DNA of 43,849 bases from positions 1-43,849 of the forward strand of contig NZ_CADEGP010000018.1 of the NCBI RefSeq assembly GCF_902826915.1, read 5' to 3'. Positions within the stretch are counted from its first letter, which is position 1; every line of letters begins with the position of its first letter. Positions 36,068-43,849 of this stretch are shown one piece after another. This stretch comes from an uncultured Nitrosomonas sp. (GTDB lineage: Bacteria > Pseudomonadota > Gammaproteobacteria > Burkholderiales > Nitrosomonadaceae). The notes beneath the pieces were generated by a model that worked only from the letters and a program-made list of their open reading frames with translations, had not been told where the DNA came from and ran no database searches. Both the position numbers and the translations under genes were made by a program.

Positions 36068-38051
36068 CCGGTCTCCTGCGGTTTGGGTCGAGCCTTATTA
36101 TTTTTAGTAGCTTATAGCCTCGAGAAGACTGAATAAATTCAAGTTGCGCACGTGTTTGTGTCAATTGGCCCTGTAATTGCTGTAACTCTTGCAACCGATC
36201 AATAGCAAGCGATTCTGCATAATCCTTGGCTTCTTCGGTAGCAACAAGTTGAGTTTGCAAACGCTGAATTTCGGCCAGGCGTTCATAAGCAAATTTTTCG
36301 GCCACAGATTTTGCCAACTCTGTGCGCTTAAGTCGCGACTCCAGAGCTTCTCCTGGAAAAGAACCGGAGCAACCTGGCAAGCTTGCATCGGGAGACCAGG
36401 TTGTAAATACCCTACTCTCAACACCGGATGCAAAAATACCTAACTCGGATTCCATCCACAAAAATCTAGAAAAATCTTCGTCGGTAGGTGAAAAACCGAG
36501 GCTATTCATAACGGCCAGAAGAAACCCTCCTCTCGTTGCCAATGCAGGATCTTGCGGCTGGGAGAATGTGGAAATGCCTTTCATCAGCGATGTGATTGCA
36601 CGAAAAAGTAAGTAATCGAGCGAAATCCCCTGCAACGCGCACCATTCACGATCAATGTAGACTGCTTTTCCATCATCTGTCATAACAATATTCGACGGAA
36701 TGGCGTCAAGATAATCTCCGGGAAGTAATATATTTTGCAACTGTGAGCTACACAAATGGCCTTCCGAATGGACAATTTCCAGAATAATTTCCAGATACTT
36801 AGAAAAATAATGCTGAATTTCTTTAATACTCCAGTCCGGTCTGGTCACGATCGCAACAAATTTCTGGTAAAGTGTTTTCCCACGGAAATAAGCCAAGTCA
36901 CACGGTGGCTGAAAAAATAGATGGGCATTCTCTATCGGTTCAGGAAAACTATTGGTTGGAAGAGCACGACGTTTTACCAGGATAGATTCATCGGATCGAA
37001 CAAAAATAGTCTCCTTACAAAAATCAGATCTCCGGTCTGTACTAAAATAATAGGCAAGTGAGCCTGATCTCAAATCATCTTCAGAGCTATTGGCCGCAAC
37101 GATCAAAAATGAATTTGCCAAATCGACAGCCAAGCCGTTGAGAAAAACAACCGGTAGAGACCGTTCTAACGAAAACAATGTCCTCTCGGGCAATTGCGCA
37201 TCTTTCGTGATAGATTGACATGCAAGTTCAGCCGCATCGAAATCAGGCGCATTTAAGCCTTCGGCAGTGAGGATACAGACCGGAAGTTTATAATCAGGAA
37301 ACGGGATCAGGAATTCTGACTTTGCAAAACCTGCTTGATGGATCAATTCAGAAAGGAATCTACGCCCAAACGTCTGTGGCTCATCCATTTGATAACGCCC
37401 TTCTATACCGTACATTGATTGCCCAAGATGATCTTCAGGCGCGCCTGCAAAATACTTAAGCCCAAGTTGATTCTCGATTGCTATAATCAGCTTGCCATTT
37501 GGCTTCAACAATGACCGTGCATGCTCGAGCATCGCTAATGCAGGATGTTCAACCGTAGCAAAAAGATTAGCATACTCCAACACTCCAATGAGCGTGATTA
37601 CGTCAAATTTCTGATCAATCAGGAACTGATCAAATTGCTCTGCAACCACCATGACATTCGGCTGATCACGCGTTCTTAATCTGGCAATAGCAGCGCGCCG
37701 AAGACTACCTTCAAGCGCTAAAACAGTTGCACCGCATTCTCCTAAATAACGTGAAATCGCACCGCAACCGGCGCCGACTTCAAGAATATGCCCATTAAGA
37801 TCGGATTCAAACGGGCGCAAAATATTGGCACGGACACCTGACAAATGATACAACGAAGGCCAATCTGTGCAATGGCTGCGCAACTCACTTGACAATACGC
37901 TAAGATCCTTTGTCGACCTAACAATTTGCTCAATACGCTGCTCAACTTCGTCCCCATCGCTGTAAGCAATGCCGCAATATTCAGGTCGCGACCAAATGTC
38001 GGCTTCGGCATTCGAAATATAGCCCGCTTGTGACAGAAATGATTGCATCAT
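36060..38051 (-). CDS. SAM-dependent methyltransferase with C-terminal coiled coil
   Basis: A class I methyltransferase domain (about 70-240) has the SAM-binding LEVGAGCGAISRYLGECG and acidic VLALEGS. A large middle part (about 250-560) with YIDREWCALQGISLDYLLFR is of unknown function. The last 95 residues are a coiled coil of ERLAEIQRLQ / DRLQELQQLQ type ending in GYKLLKIIR. Coiled coils of this kind often set chain length or tether enzymes to partners in glycan synthesis. The gene overlaps wzt by 4 bases. A role in capping or modifying an ABC-exported glycan is inferred from position. Confidence 0.85.
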   Translation of the reverse strand: MMQSFLSQAGYISNAEADIWSRPEYCGIAYSDGDEVEQRIEQIVRSTKDLSVLSSELRSHCTDWPSLYHLSGVRANILRPFESDLNGHILEVGAGCGAISRYLGECGATVLALEGSLRRAAIARLRTRDQPNVMVVAEQFDQFLIDQKFDVITLIGVLEYANLFATVEHPALAMLEHARSLLKPNGKLIIAIENQLGLKYFAGAPEDHLGQSMYGIEGRYQMDEPQTFGRRFLSELIHQAGFAKSEFLIPFPDYKLPVCILTAEGLNAPDFDAAELACQSITKDAQLPERTLFSLERSLPVVFLNGLAVDLANSFLIVAANSSEDDLRSGSLAYYFSTDRRSDFCKETIFVRSDESILVKRRALPTNSFPEPIENAHLFFQPPCDLAYFRGKTLYQKFVAIVTRPDWSIKEIQHYFSKYLEIILEIVHSEGHLCSSQLQNILLPGDYLDAIPSNIVMTDDGKAVYIDREWCALQGISLDYLLFRAITSLMKGISTFSQPQDPALATRGGFLLAVMNSLGFSPTDEDFSRFLWMESELGIFASGVESRVFTTWSPDASLPGCSGSFPGEALESRLKRTELAKSVAEKFAYERLAEIQRLQTQLVATEEAKDYAESLAIDRLQELQQLQGQLTQTRAQLEFIQSSRGYKLLKIIRLDPNRRRPDV

Positions 38052-39391
38052 ATTATTTCCTGTACTGTCAGTTCCAGCTCTAGATCACACAAACCAAAAA
38101 ATGCAGTAACTGGGCTCACCTGCAGATGAATGGCATCATACCGTCTATCATGCGGAATCACTTCCCCATTCTGTTGGGTTGCAACTCCTAGAGAAATAAA
38201 ATAATCTCCCGGTGCAAGTCGGCAATTAAAAACAGCATCGGCAACTATCACCGTATCTTTTTTACCCAATGACTCAAAGGCTGCTACTTGCAGCGTTGTA
38301 GAATTAGCACCGTAAACTGTAACACCTGCCTTAGTTTTGATAGTGATACCCAGAATCGGATCTATCAAGTCGGCGTGGAACCTTATCACAACACCCAGCG
38401 TAATGGACTGCCCTGTCGTAACCACTGATGGATAAAGCTCATTCCCAGCTGACAAATAGAAATCAAGAATTGTTGCCGACCCATCTCCCCAACGATACTC
38501 ATGCGGATTATATCCAGCACGCGTAGCAAATACATCGTCGATGTAATTCAGCATGAGCGGATCGCTTCCTATATCCGTGGAAAAGCTGGGGATAGTGGAA
38601 GAAGGTAGCAGACTAGATTCTTTACGCACCTTACCAAACAACAAATCCATATAGCGATTGGTGACATGTCGTGGCTCGCCGGTCACCACGACTGAACCTT
38701 CATTGAGTAGCATCGCGCGTGAGCAATGCGTCACAATCTGCTCACTGGAATGCGTCACTAATAAGATGCATGCCCCCTTGTCTTTGAGTCGTTTTAAACA
38801 CTCAAAGCACTTAGCTTGAAACTTTGCATCGCCCACTGCCAAAGCTTCGTCAACAATCAATATATCCGGAGAAATCTGGGCTTGAACAGCAAAAGCAAGG
38901 CGCACCATCATCCCGCTAGAATATGTCTTGACCGGCTGTTCAATAAATTCACCGATGTCGGCAAAGGCCGCAATATCATCAAAACGCGCATCTATCTCTT
39001 CCTGGCTCAAACCCAGCACAGTAGCGTTCATGTAAACATTTTCCCGCCCAGTGAACTCCGGATTGAAGCCTGACCCCAATTCCAGCAACGCGGCAATACG
39101 CCCGTAGGTCTGGACATTACCACTGGTCGGGTTTAACGTACCGCAAATCATTTGTAGCAAAGTAGACTTGCCGCAGCCATTGCGACCAATAATGCCAACG
39201 GTCTCACCCTTCTTGATCTCGAATGAAATATCCTGCAACACCCAAAACTCACGAAAATATTGCTTAGGCCTTCGTCCAGCCAGGCGTTGCAAACGGGGAA
39301 GAATGATTTGTTTGAGGAAATCACGCGGATGATCGTAAATCTGATAGCACTTGCTCAGGTCTTCGACCTTAACGGCAATGTCAGAGGACAT
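38048..39391 (-). CDS. wzt: Polysaccharide ABC exporter ATPase (Wzt-like) with glycan-binding domain
   Basis: This is the ATPase of an ABC exporter for O-antigen or similar glycan. The nucleotide-binding domain (about 1-255) has Walker A GRNGCGKST, signature YSSGMMVRLAFA, and Walker B ILIVDEALAVGD. The C-terminal region (about 290-447) is beta-rich and fits the Wzt carbohydrate-binding domain that reads the modified end of the chain, agreeing with the adjacent methyltransferase. The start is MSSDIAVKVEDLSKC at 39391, overlapping wzm by 11 bases. Confidence 0.92.
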   Translation of the reverse strand: MSSDIAVKVEDLSKCYQIYDHPRDFLKQIILPRLQRLAGRRPKQYFREFWVLQDISFEIKKGETVGIIGRNGCGKSTLLQMICGTLNPTSGNVQTYGRIAALLELGSGFNPEFTGRENVYMNATVLGLSQEEIDARFDDIAAFADIGEFIEQPVKTYSSGMMVRLAFAVQAQISPDILIVDEALAVGDAKFQAKCFECLKRLKDKGACILLVTHSSEQIVTHCSRAMLLNEGSVVVTGEPRHVTNRYMDLLFGKVRKESSLLPSSTIPSFSTDIGSDPLMLNYIDDVFATRAGYNPHEYRWGDGSATILDFYLSAGNELYPSVVTTGQSITLGVVIRFHADLIDPILGITIKTKAGVTVYGANSTTLQVAAFESLGKKDTVIVADAVFNCRLAPGDYFISLGVATQQNGEVIPHDRRYDAIHLQVSPVTAFFGLCDLELELTVQEII

Positions 39392-40313
39392 TGGCAAATC
39401 CCTTACGTGTCTTCTGAAACCAGGCAAAACCGAGCCACGCCGTTATCGCGGCAAGCATCAAATAGATAATCCATCCCTGCCAGCTTATTCCATTTCCCCA
39501 AATCATCACGCCACGAGCTTGTTCAATGACAAATGTCAGTGGATTCATTTGCAGAAATCGATGATATTCCGTAGGCAAAGCAGTGATCGGATAAAAAATC
39601 GGCGACAAAAATAACAGCGCCGTCGTCATCACGCCAACAATTTGGCTGACATCGCGTAAAAATACGCCCAAAGCTGCCAAAAACCAACTAAGCCCCAAAG
39701 TCAGCAATAAAAATGGAATCAGTAGCAAAGGAAACAATAAAAGCGTTGCTTGCGGTACGCCAAAAAAAAGCAAGTAAAAAATCAACCAGACCAAAAAACT
39801 GATCAAGAAGTGAAAAACTGCAGAACCAATGGTAACAATGGGTAGTATTTCCAAGGGAAACACCACTTTCTTAACGTAATTCACATTTCCCAATATTAAA
39901 CCCGGAGATCGGTTGATGCACTCTGCAAACAAGTTATAGATCATCAGGCCGGCAAACAGCACCAAGGCAAATTCGGTTCTGGAATCAGTGCCGCCCGCCC
40001 AGCGTGCCTTGAATACCACACTAAAAACAAATGTATAAATAATCAGCATCAAAACTGGATTAAAGAATGACCATAATATCCCCATAATCGAACCGCGATA
40101 GCGACCAATAACTTCCCGTTTGATCAGGGAATAGATCAGACTTCGATGAGTCTTGAGTGTATTGACTAGGGTAAATGGAGAGATCGATCGAGCAGCGTGC
40201 GGATTCAATTTTAATATTCCAAGCTTACAAACAAACTTTCTAATCTTACAAAATGCATAAACCCTTACCGAAAGCACTTCTGCAAAAAATGGAAGAAAAT
40301 CCCCTCCACTCAT
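39381..40313 (-). CDS. wzm: Polysaccharide ABC exporter permease (Wzm-like)
   Basis: This is the membrane half of the glycan exporter. The ABC-2 type core starts around residue 42 (SPFTLVNTLKTHRSLIYSLI), followed by KREVIGRYRGSIMGILWSFF and about six transmembrane helices (for example LIIYTFVFSVVF and FLISFLVWLIFYLLFFGV). The N-terminal 42 residues from the ATG at 40313 are unusual and could be wrongly annotated; no closer ATG exists, so a GTG or TTG start cannot be excluded. It is the first gene of the minus-strand glycan cluster. Confidence 0.9.
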   Translation of the reverse strand: MSGGDFLPFFAEVLSVRVYAFCKIRKFVCKLGILKLNPHAARSISPFTLVNTLKTHRSLIYSLIKREVIGRYRGSIMGILWSFFNPVLMLIIYTFVFSVVFKARWAGGTDSRTEFALVLFAGLMIYNLFAECINRSPGLILGNVNYVKKVVFPLEILPIVTIGSAVFHFLISFLVWLIFYLLFFGVPQATLLLFPLLLIPFLLLTLGLSWFLAALGVFLRDVSQIVGVMTTALLFLSPIFYPITALPTEYHRFLQMNPLTFVIEQARGVMIWGNGISWQGWIIYLMLAAITAWLGFAWFQKTRKGFANVL

Positions 40314-40898
40314 ATTGCTTGATTGCAGAATTATGACAGCGATAACAGGTGTCGTATTATCTACAAAAACGTGAATGAGCGCGAGTTATTTATCTGACAA
40401 GCTGTTGAAAAACATAATCGAGACAATCATTGCAAGAAAAACAAATAAGCGAGCTCAATATATACCTGATCAAACCTACGACTATGCATTACATCCCAGC
40501 AGCACTACCTCTGTCACACGTATGAAGCTGTTCAGTGCGCTATTCTAGTGAAATTCTCCAGCAATCGATGTGACTAATGCCACACGACATGTTTTTTATC
40601 TTTCCAAGCCAAATGGATCATTCCGAACCTAGAAAAAATCTTCCAGAAGATATTTTTACCGCGAACATCACGCTACGTCGCGTATTTTTAAAATCATTCT
40701 CCGAAAGGACAACACCACCGTCTAGCAATTGATTGATCGCGGAGAAAGAATGTCAGCTTTGATTGTAGGGTTGAAAAAAAGTAATAATTCGTGGAACCGA
40801 GTCATGGTGAAAGTGAGATGTCAGAAATTCCACACTTATTCGTGATTTGTATTGATATTCCTGCTTCTTCTCTGTGTAAGATTATAGGATGGCAATAA
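40314..40898. other. 585-base non-coding gap between glycan cluster and cas genes
   Basis: No coding frame is convincing. It should hold the divergent promoters of wzm and cas1. A palindrome, ATCTTCCAGAAGAT (40638-40651), is flanked by A and T runs and could be a small bidirectional terminator. A GCTGTTGAAAAAC word (40401) resembles ends of the small repeat element at 25873. No CRISPR repeats or leader are recognisable. Confidence 0.5.
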
Positions 40899-41846
40899 AT
40901 GGAACAATTAACTGACCTAAAAGCGATATTGCACTCCAAACGGGCCAATATTTACTACCTGGAGAAATGTCGGGTAATGCAAAAAGACGGTCGCGTTCTC
41001 TATTTGACAGAAGCCAAAGACGAGCAACTTTACTGGAATATCCCAATTGCCAATACCACCGTTGTTTTATTAGGCACCGGCACTTCTATCACGCAAGCGG
41101 CTGTGCGCATGCTCGCATCAGCTGGTGTTTTGATTGGTTTCAGTGGCGGTGGAGCCACACCATTACTGGCAGCCAGTGAAATTGAATGGCTTACGCCACA
41201 AAGTGAATATCGACCCACTGAATATGTCCAGGGATGGTTATCATTCTGGTTTGATGATGGAAAACGTTTACAAATCGCAAAACACTTCCAATTATTGCGC
41301 ATCAATTATCTGCAATCCGTATGGAGCAAAGATAAGGATCTGAAGAATGAAGGCTTCTTTATTGACGACGAAGATATTACTCGATCATTCTCCGGTTATC
41401 CGGACAAAGTGGAACATGCAAGGAATGTTACCGACTTACTACTGATCGAGGCCCAACTCACCAAGAATCTCTATAAAGCCGCCGTCAACCGCACGAAACA
41501 GGAAGACTTTGTCCGCAACTATGACAATACGGATAATGCAAACTTGTTTCTCAATCACGGCAATTACTTGGCCTACGGCTTGGCAGCCAGCACACTCTGG
41601 GTATTGGGCATACCCCACGGCTTTGCCGTTATGCATGGCAAAACCCGACGTGGCGCTTTGGTATTTGACGTGGCTGATCTGGTCAAAGATGCTTTAATCC
41701 TTCCTTGGGCATTTATCTGCGCTAAAGAAAAAACTACCGAACAGGAATTCCGCCAGCAAATCTTACAAAAATTTACCGAACATAAAGCGCTGGATTTTAT
41801 GTTTGATAGCATCAAACAAGTCAGTTTACGAGGTGGCTCAATATGA
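40899..41846 (+). CDS. cas1: CRISPR integrase Cas1, subtype I-F
   Basis: Cas1 integrates new spacers with Cas2-3 in the subtype I-F complex. The 315-residue sequence fits I-F Cas1: beta N-terminal domain ([14 protein letters not shown]), the [20 protein letters not shown] segment, and metal-binding residues Glu184 (LLIEAQL), His246 ([11 protein letters not shown]), Asp257 and Asp260 ([12 protein letters not shown]). The start ATG at 40899 has no strong ribosome site. It overlaps the cas2-cas3 start (ATATGATGG), the usual I-F operon order. Confidence 0.95.
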   Translation: MEQLTDLKAILHSKRANIYYLEKCRVMQKDGRVLYLTEAKDEQLYWNIPIANTTVVLLGTGTSITQAAVRMLASAGVLIGFSGGGATPLLAASEIEWLTPQSEYRPTEYVQGWLSFWFDDGKRLQIAKHFQLLRINYLQSVWSKDKDLKNEGFFIDDEDITRSFSGYPDKVEHARNVTDLLLIEAQLTKNLYKAAVNRTKQEDFVRNYDNTDNANLFLNHGNYLAYGLAASTLWVLGIPHGFAVMHGKTRRGALVFDVADLVKDALILPWAFICAKEKTTEQEFRQQILQKFTEHKALDFMFDSIKQVSLRGGSI

Positions 41847-43849
41847 TGGTTACTTTTATATCTGAATGCGAAAAAAAAGCACTGACCAGAACCAGACGCG
41901 TACTCGATGCTTTCGCCAATCGCATCGGCAGCCGAACCTGGCAGACTGTGATTACCGAGGATGGCTTAATTGCTGTTAAAACTTTATTAAGAAAAACCGC
42001 TACTAAAAACACTGCTGTTGCTTGCCACTGGATACGCTCCAGAAGTCGCAGTGAATTGGTTTGGATTGTGGGGAATCGTGAACAATTTGATCAACAAGGC
42101 ATTGTGCCAGTAAATACTACTTCCAAAGAGTTAATTATGGACATAACAAGCGATAAACCAAATCCAGATTTTTTATACGCAAATACCCATTTGCAGTCTT
42201 TAGCTGAACATTTATTTGCTGTGGGTTATGTCGCAGAGCAATTGCACAGAAAGCTGATGCCGAGCCAAGAAAAACAATCTACGGCTATCTTTGTTGCGGG
42301 CTGTTTACATGATTTAGGCAAAATAGACCCGTGTTTTCAAGAATGGGTAAGAAATCCGAAAAGGAAAGATTTCGTGGCCGAAGATGGTCAGCATATTGAC
42401 GATATTAAATTCAGCTTTGATAAGCATCCTCGGCACAATGAAGTTTCAGTATTGCTCTATCGCTTGCTCGATGACAGAAGCTTGAAATTAATAAATCCCG
42501 ACAATAAAGAATCCATTAAGCATGCCATTTATTGGCATCATGCCAAACCTTTTCGCAAGGAAAAGGACTTTGCCAATTATGGCGACATCTATACCAAATT
42601 AACTAATAACCTAAAAAACACTTCTTTCACCGAGTTATTAGATAAAGCCATTAAATTGCTTAACAATGTGTGTACCGTTGATATCAAGTATCGGATGATT
42701 GAAGAATCGGTAGTTTCCAAAATTTTTAATGCCGATGTTGATTTAGATGCTACCGAAGAACTGGATGGATTGCTATTACCCTATTATAAAAAATACAAGC
42801 CAGTAGAACACATTGAGAAATATCAATCGCAAATCAAGCACAATGCCGACAATAACATCATGCGCACCTGTGTTATCTCATCCGACCGTTTAGTATCCGC
42901 ATTATCAGCCACTGATTTGCACGCTCACATAAAAAATAACTCTCTTGATAACTTAGTAGCTGAAACTCTCCTATCTGAATCTACGCTGTGTTCCCGCATT
43001 GATGCGAGCCTAAAACAATTCCCTGTAGGTGATCGTAGCAACAAACAAAATGAAGTCGCCATCCAACTCATCAAAGCCCAAGGTGTTAGCGTTCTGGCCG
43101 GCCCTGCCGGTTGCGGCAAAACCAAAATTGCCCTGGAATGGGCAAAGTTAAAAAATGCCCAACAATTGATTTGGATATGTCCAAGAGTGCAAGTTTGCCA
43201 AGGATTATTCTATGACCTAACCTCTGAGCAATATTTGCCGGATGCCAGAATAGAAATTAATACAGGAGAATTTAAATTTACAAGCAAATGGGATAACCCA
43301 ACACCAGAAAAAGATTACTTCTTTGGCGATATAGTCATCACCACCATAGATCAAATATTCAGCGGCATCATTACACATAGTAAAGTTAATACGTTGATTA
43401 AATATCTGAATGCGCATGTGGTGTTTGATGAGTTTCACGAATATATCAACATGCCGGCTTTCAATTTGCTGTTTGCTGAGTTAATCGCTTGCAAACAGCA
43501 GCAAGAGCGCGCAGCCAATACCTTGCTCGTGTCTGCCACACCGCATTATTTTTATCTCAGACATGTATTGACGCTTGAGCCAGAAGATATTGTTGCCATG
43601 CCGTCTTTTAACCAAAGCACATACCGTATTGGATTCAAAATCTTTGATGAAACCAAGCAAGACGAAACTAATCCCCTATATCAAAGCCAGAACTCCAACA
43701 CCATTGTCATCAGCAATACAGCTTTGACCGCGCAAAAAAGCTTTATTCGTAATCAGCACCAAGAAAATGCCGTGCTATTACATTCAAAGTTTAAGAAGAG
43801 CTATAGTCAAATCTGGTGTATGAGAATCAAGCGACCTGCTGTTTTTGAT
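41843..43849 (+). CDS. cas3: Cas2-Cas3 fusion, subtype I-F (runs off the window end)
   Basis: This fusion nicks, unwinds and degrades target DNA and also joins Cas1 for spacer capture. The frame is open for 669 codons. An N-terminal Cas2-like domain (about 1-95, [20 protein letters not shown]) is followed by the HD nuclease (CLHDLGKID, His156-Asp157) and the SF2 helicase: Walker [10 protein letters not shown] at about 419, DEFH at 529, and SATPH at 564. The family usually goes on for several hundred more residues. After codon 653 (SKFKKS) the sequence no longer looks like the family ([16 protein letters not shown]). This could mark an insertion or assembly break near 43802. Confidence 0.9.
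   Translation, partial: MMVTFISECEKKALTRTRRVLDAFANRIGSRTWQTVITEDGLIAVKTLLRKTATKNTAVACHWIRSRSRSELVWIVGNREQFDQQGIVPVNTTSKELIMDITSDKPNPDFLYANTHLQSLAEHLFAVGYVAEQLHRKLMPSQEKQSTAIFVAGCLHDLGKIDPCFQEWVRNPKRKDFVAEDGQHIDDIKFSFDKHPRHNEVSVLLYRLLDDRSLKLINPDNKESIKHAIYWHHAKPFRKEKDFANYGDIYTKLTNNLKNTSFTELLDKAIKLLNNVCTVDIKYRMIEESVVSKIFNADVDLDATEELDGLLLPYYKKYKPVEHIEKYQSQIKHNADNNIMRTCVISSDRLVSALSATDLHAHIKNNSLDNLVAETLLSESTLCSRIDASLKQFPVGDRSNKQNEVAIQLIKAQGVSVLAGPAGCGKTKIALEWAKLKNAQQLIWICPRVQVCQGLFYDLTSEQYLPDARIEINTGEFKFTSKWDNPTPEKDYFFGDIVITTIDQIFSGIITHSKVNTLIKYLNAHVVFDEFHEYINMPAFNLLFAELIACKQQQERAANTLLVSATPHYFYLRHVLTLEPEDIVAMPSFNQSTYRIGFKIFDETKQDETNPLYQSQNSNTIVISNTALTAQKSFIRNQHQENAVLLHSKFKKSYSQIWCMRIKRPAVFD

Noticed and set aside
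40314..43849. A CRISPR array near the cas genes
   Set aside because: No regularly spaced repeats of about 28 bases were seen; the array probably lies beyond the right edge.

Overview
This is a stretch of bacterial chromosome, most likely from a betaproteobacterium of the Nitrosomonadaceae type. The inference rests on gene content: petABC followed by sspA-sspB, secA next to an M23 peptidase and a DciA-like gene, together with aroE, mgtE and an AT-rich base composition. No marker gene was compared, so the genus is a guess.

Left part (about 524-19123): a genomic island inserted into the 3' end of a tRNA-Thr gene. The last 48 bases of the intact tRNA (19076-19123) are repeated exactly at 524-571, and a tyrosine integrase lies just inside the tRNA-side end. 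From right to left the island holds the integrase, a 364-residue protein of unknown function, a cluster of five helically phased TGGCGG repeats, a small helix-turn-helix protein, a 50-residue basic protein, a large primase-polymerase/DUF3987 protein, a DUF5681 protein with two tiny coupled genes, and a type I restriction-modification operon (hsdM-hsdS-hsdR) with a YgjP-type metal hydrolase. The hydrolase gene is cut near its 3' end by a complete IS4-family element. Beyond it lie two unrecognised overlapping genes and a run with integron-cassette character (two attC-like sites, a secreted Gly-Pro repeat protein), then a complete IS1595-family element with a frameshifted transposase. No phage structural genes are present. 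The island looks like an integrating, perhaps self-replicating element carrying restriction-modification as cargo.

Middle part (19076-33166): core genes. On the minus strand are secA, petA-petB-petC (cytochrome bc1), sspA-sspB and tRNA-Thr. An M23 peptidase diverges from a DciA-like gene, and the plus strand continues with an RNase II-type exonuclease, a TonB-like protein, aroE and mgtE.

Right part: a minus-strand surface-glycan cluster (33178-40313) of wzm and wzt (ABC export), a methyltransferase with a coiled-coil tail and two glycosyltransferases. After a 585-base non-coding gap, a type I-F CRISPR-Cas operon begins with cas1 and the fused cas2-cas3, which runs off the window end. No CRISPR array is visible here.

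The strongest leads are the island with its phased repeat cluster and recurring 17-base motif around the primase, the integron-like attC sites at the island's distal end, and the point near 43802 where Cas2-3 stops resembling its family.
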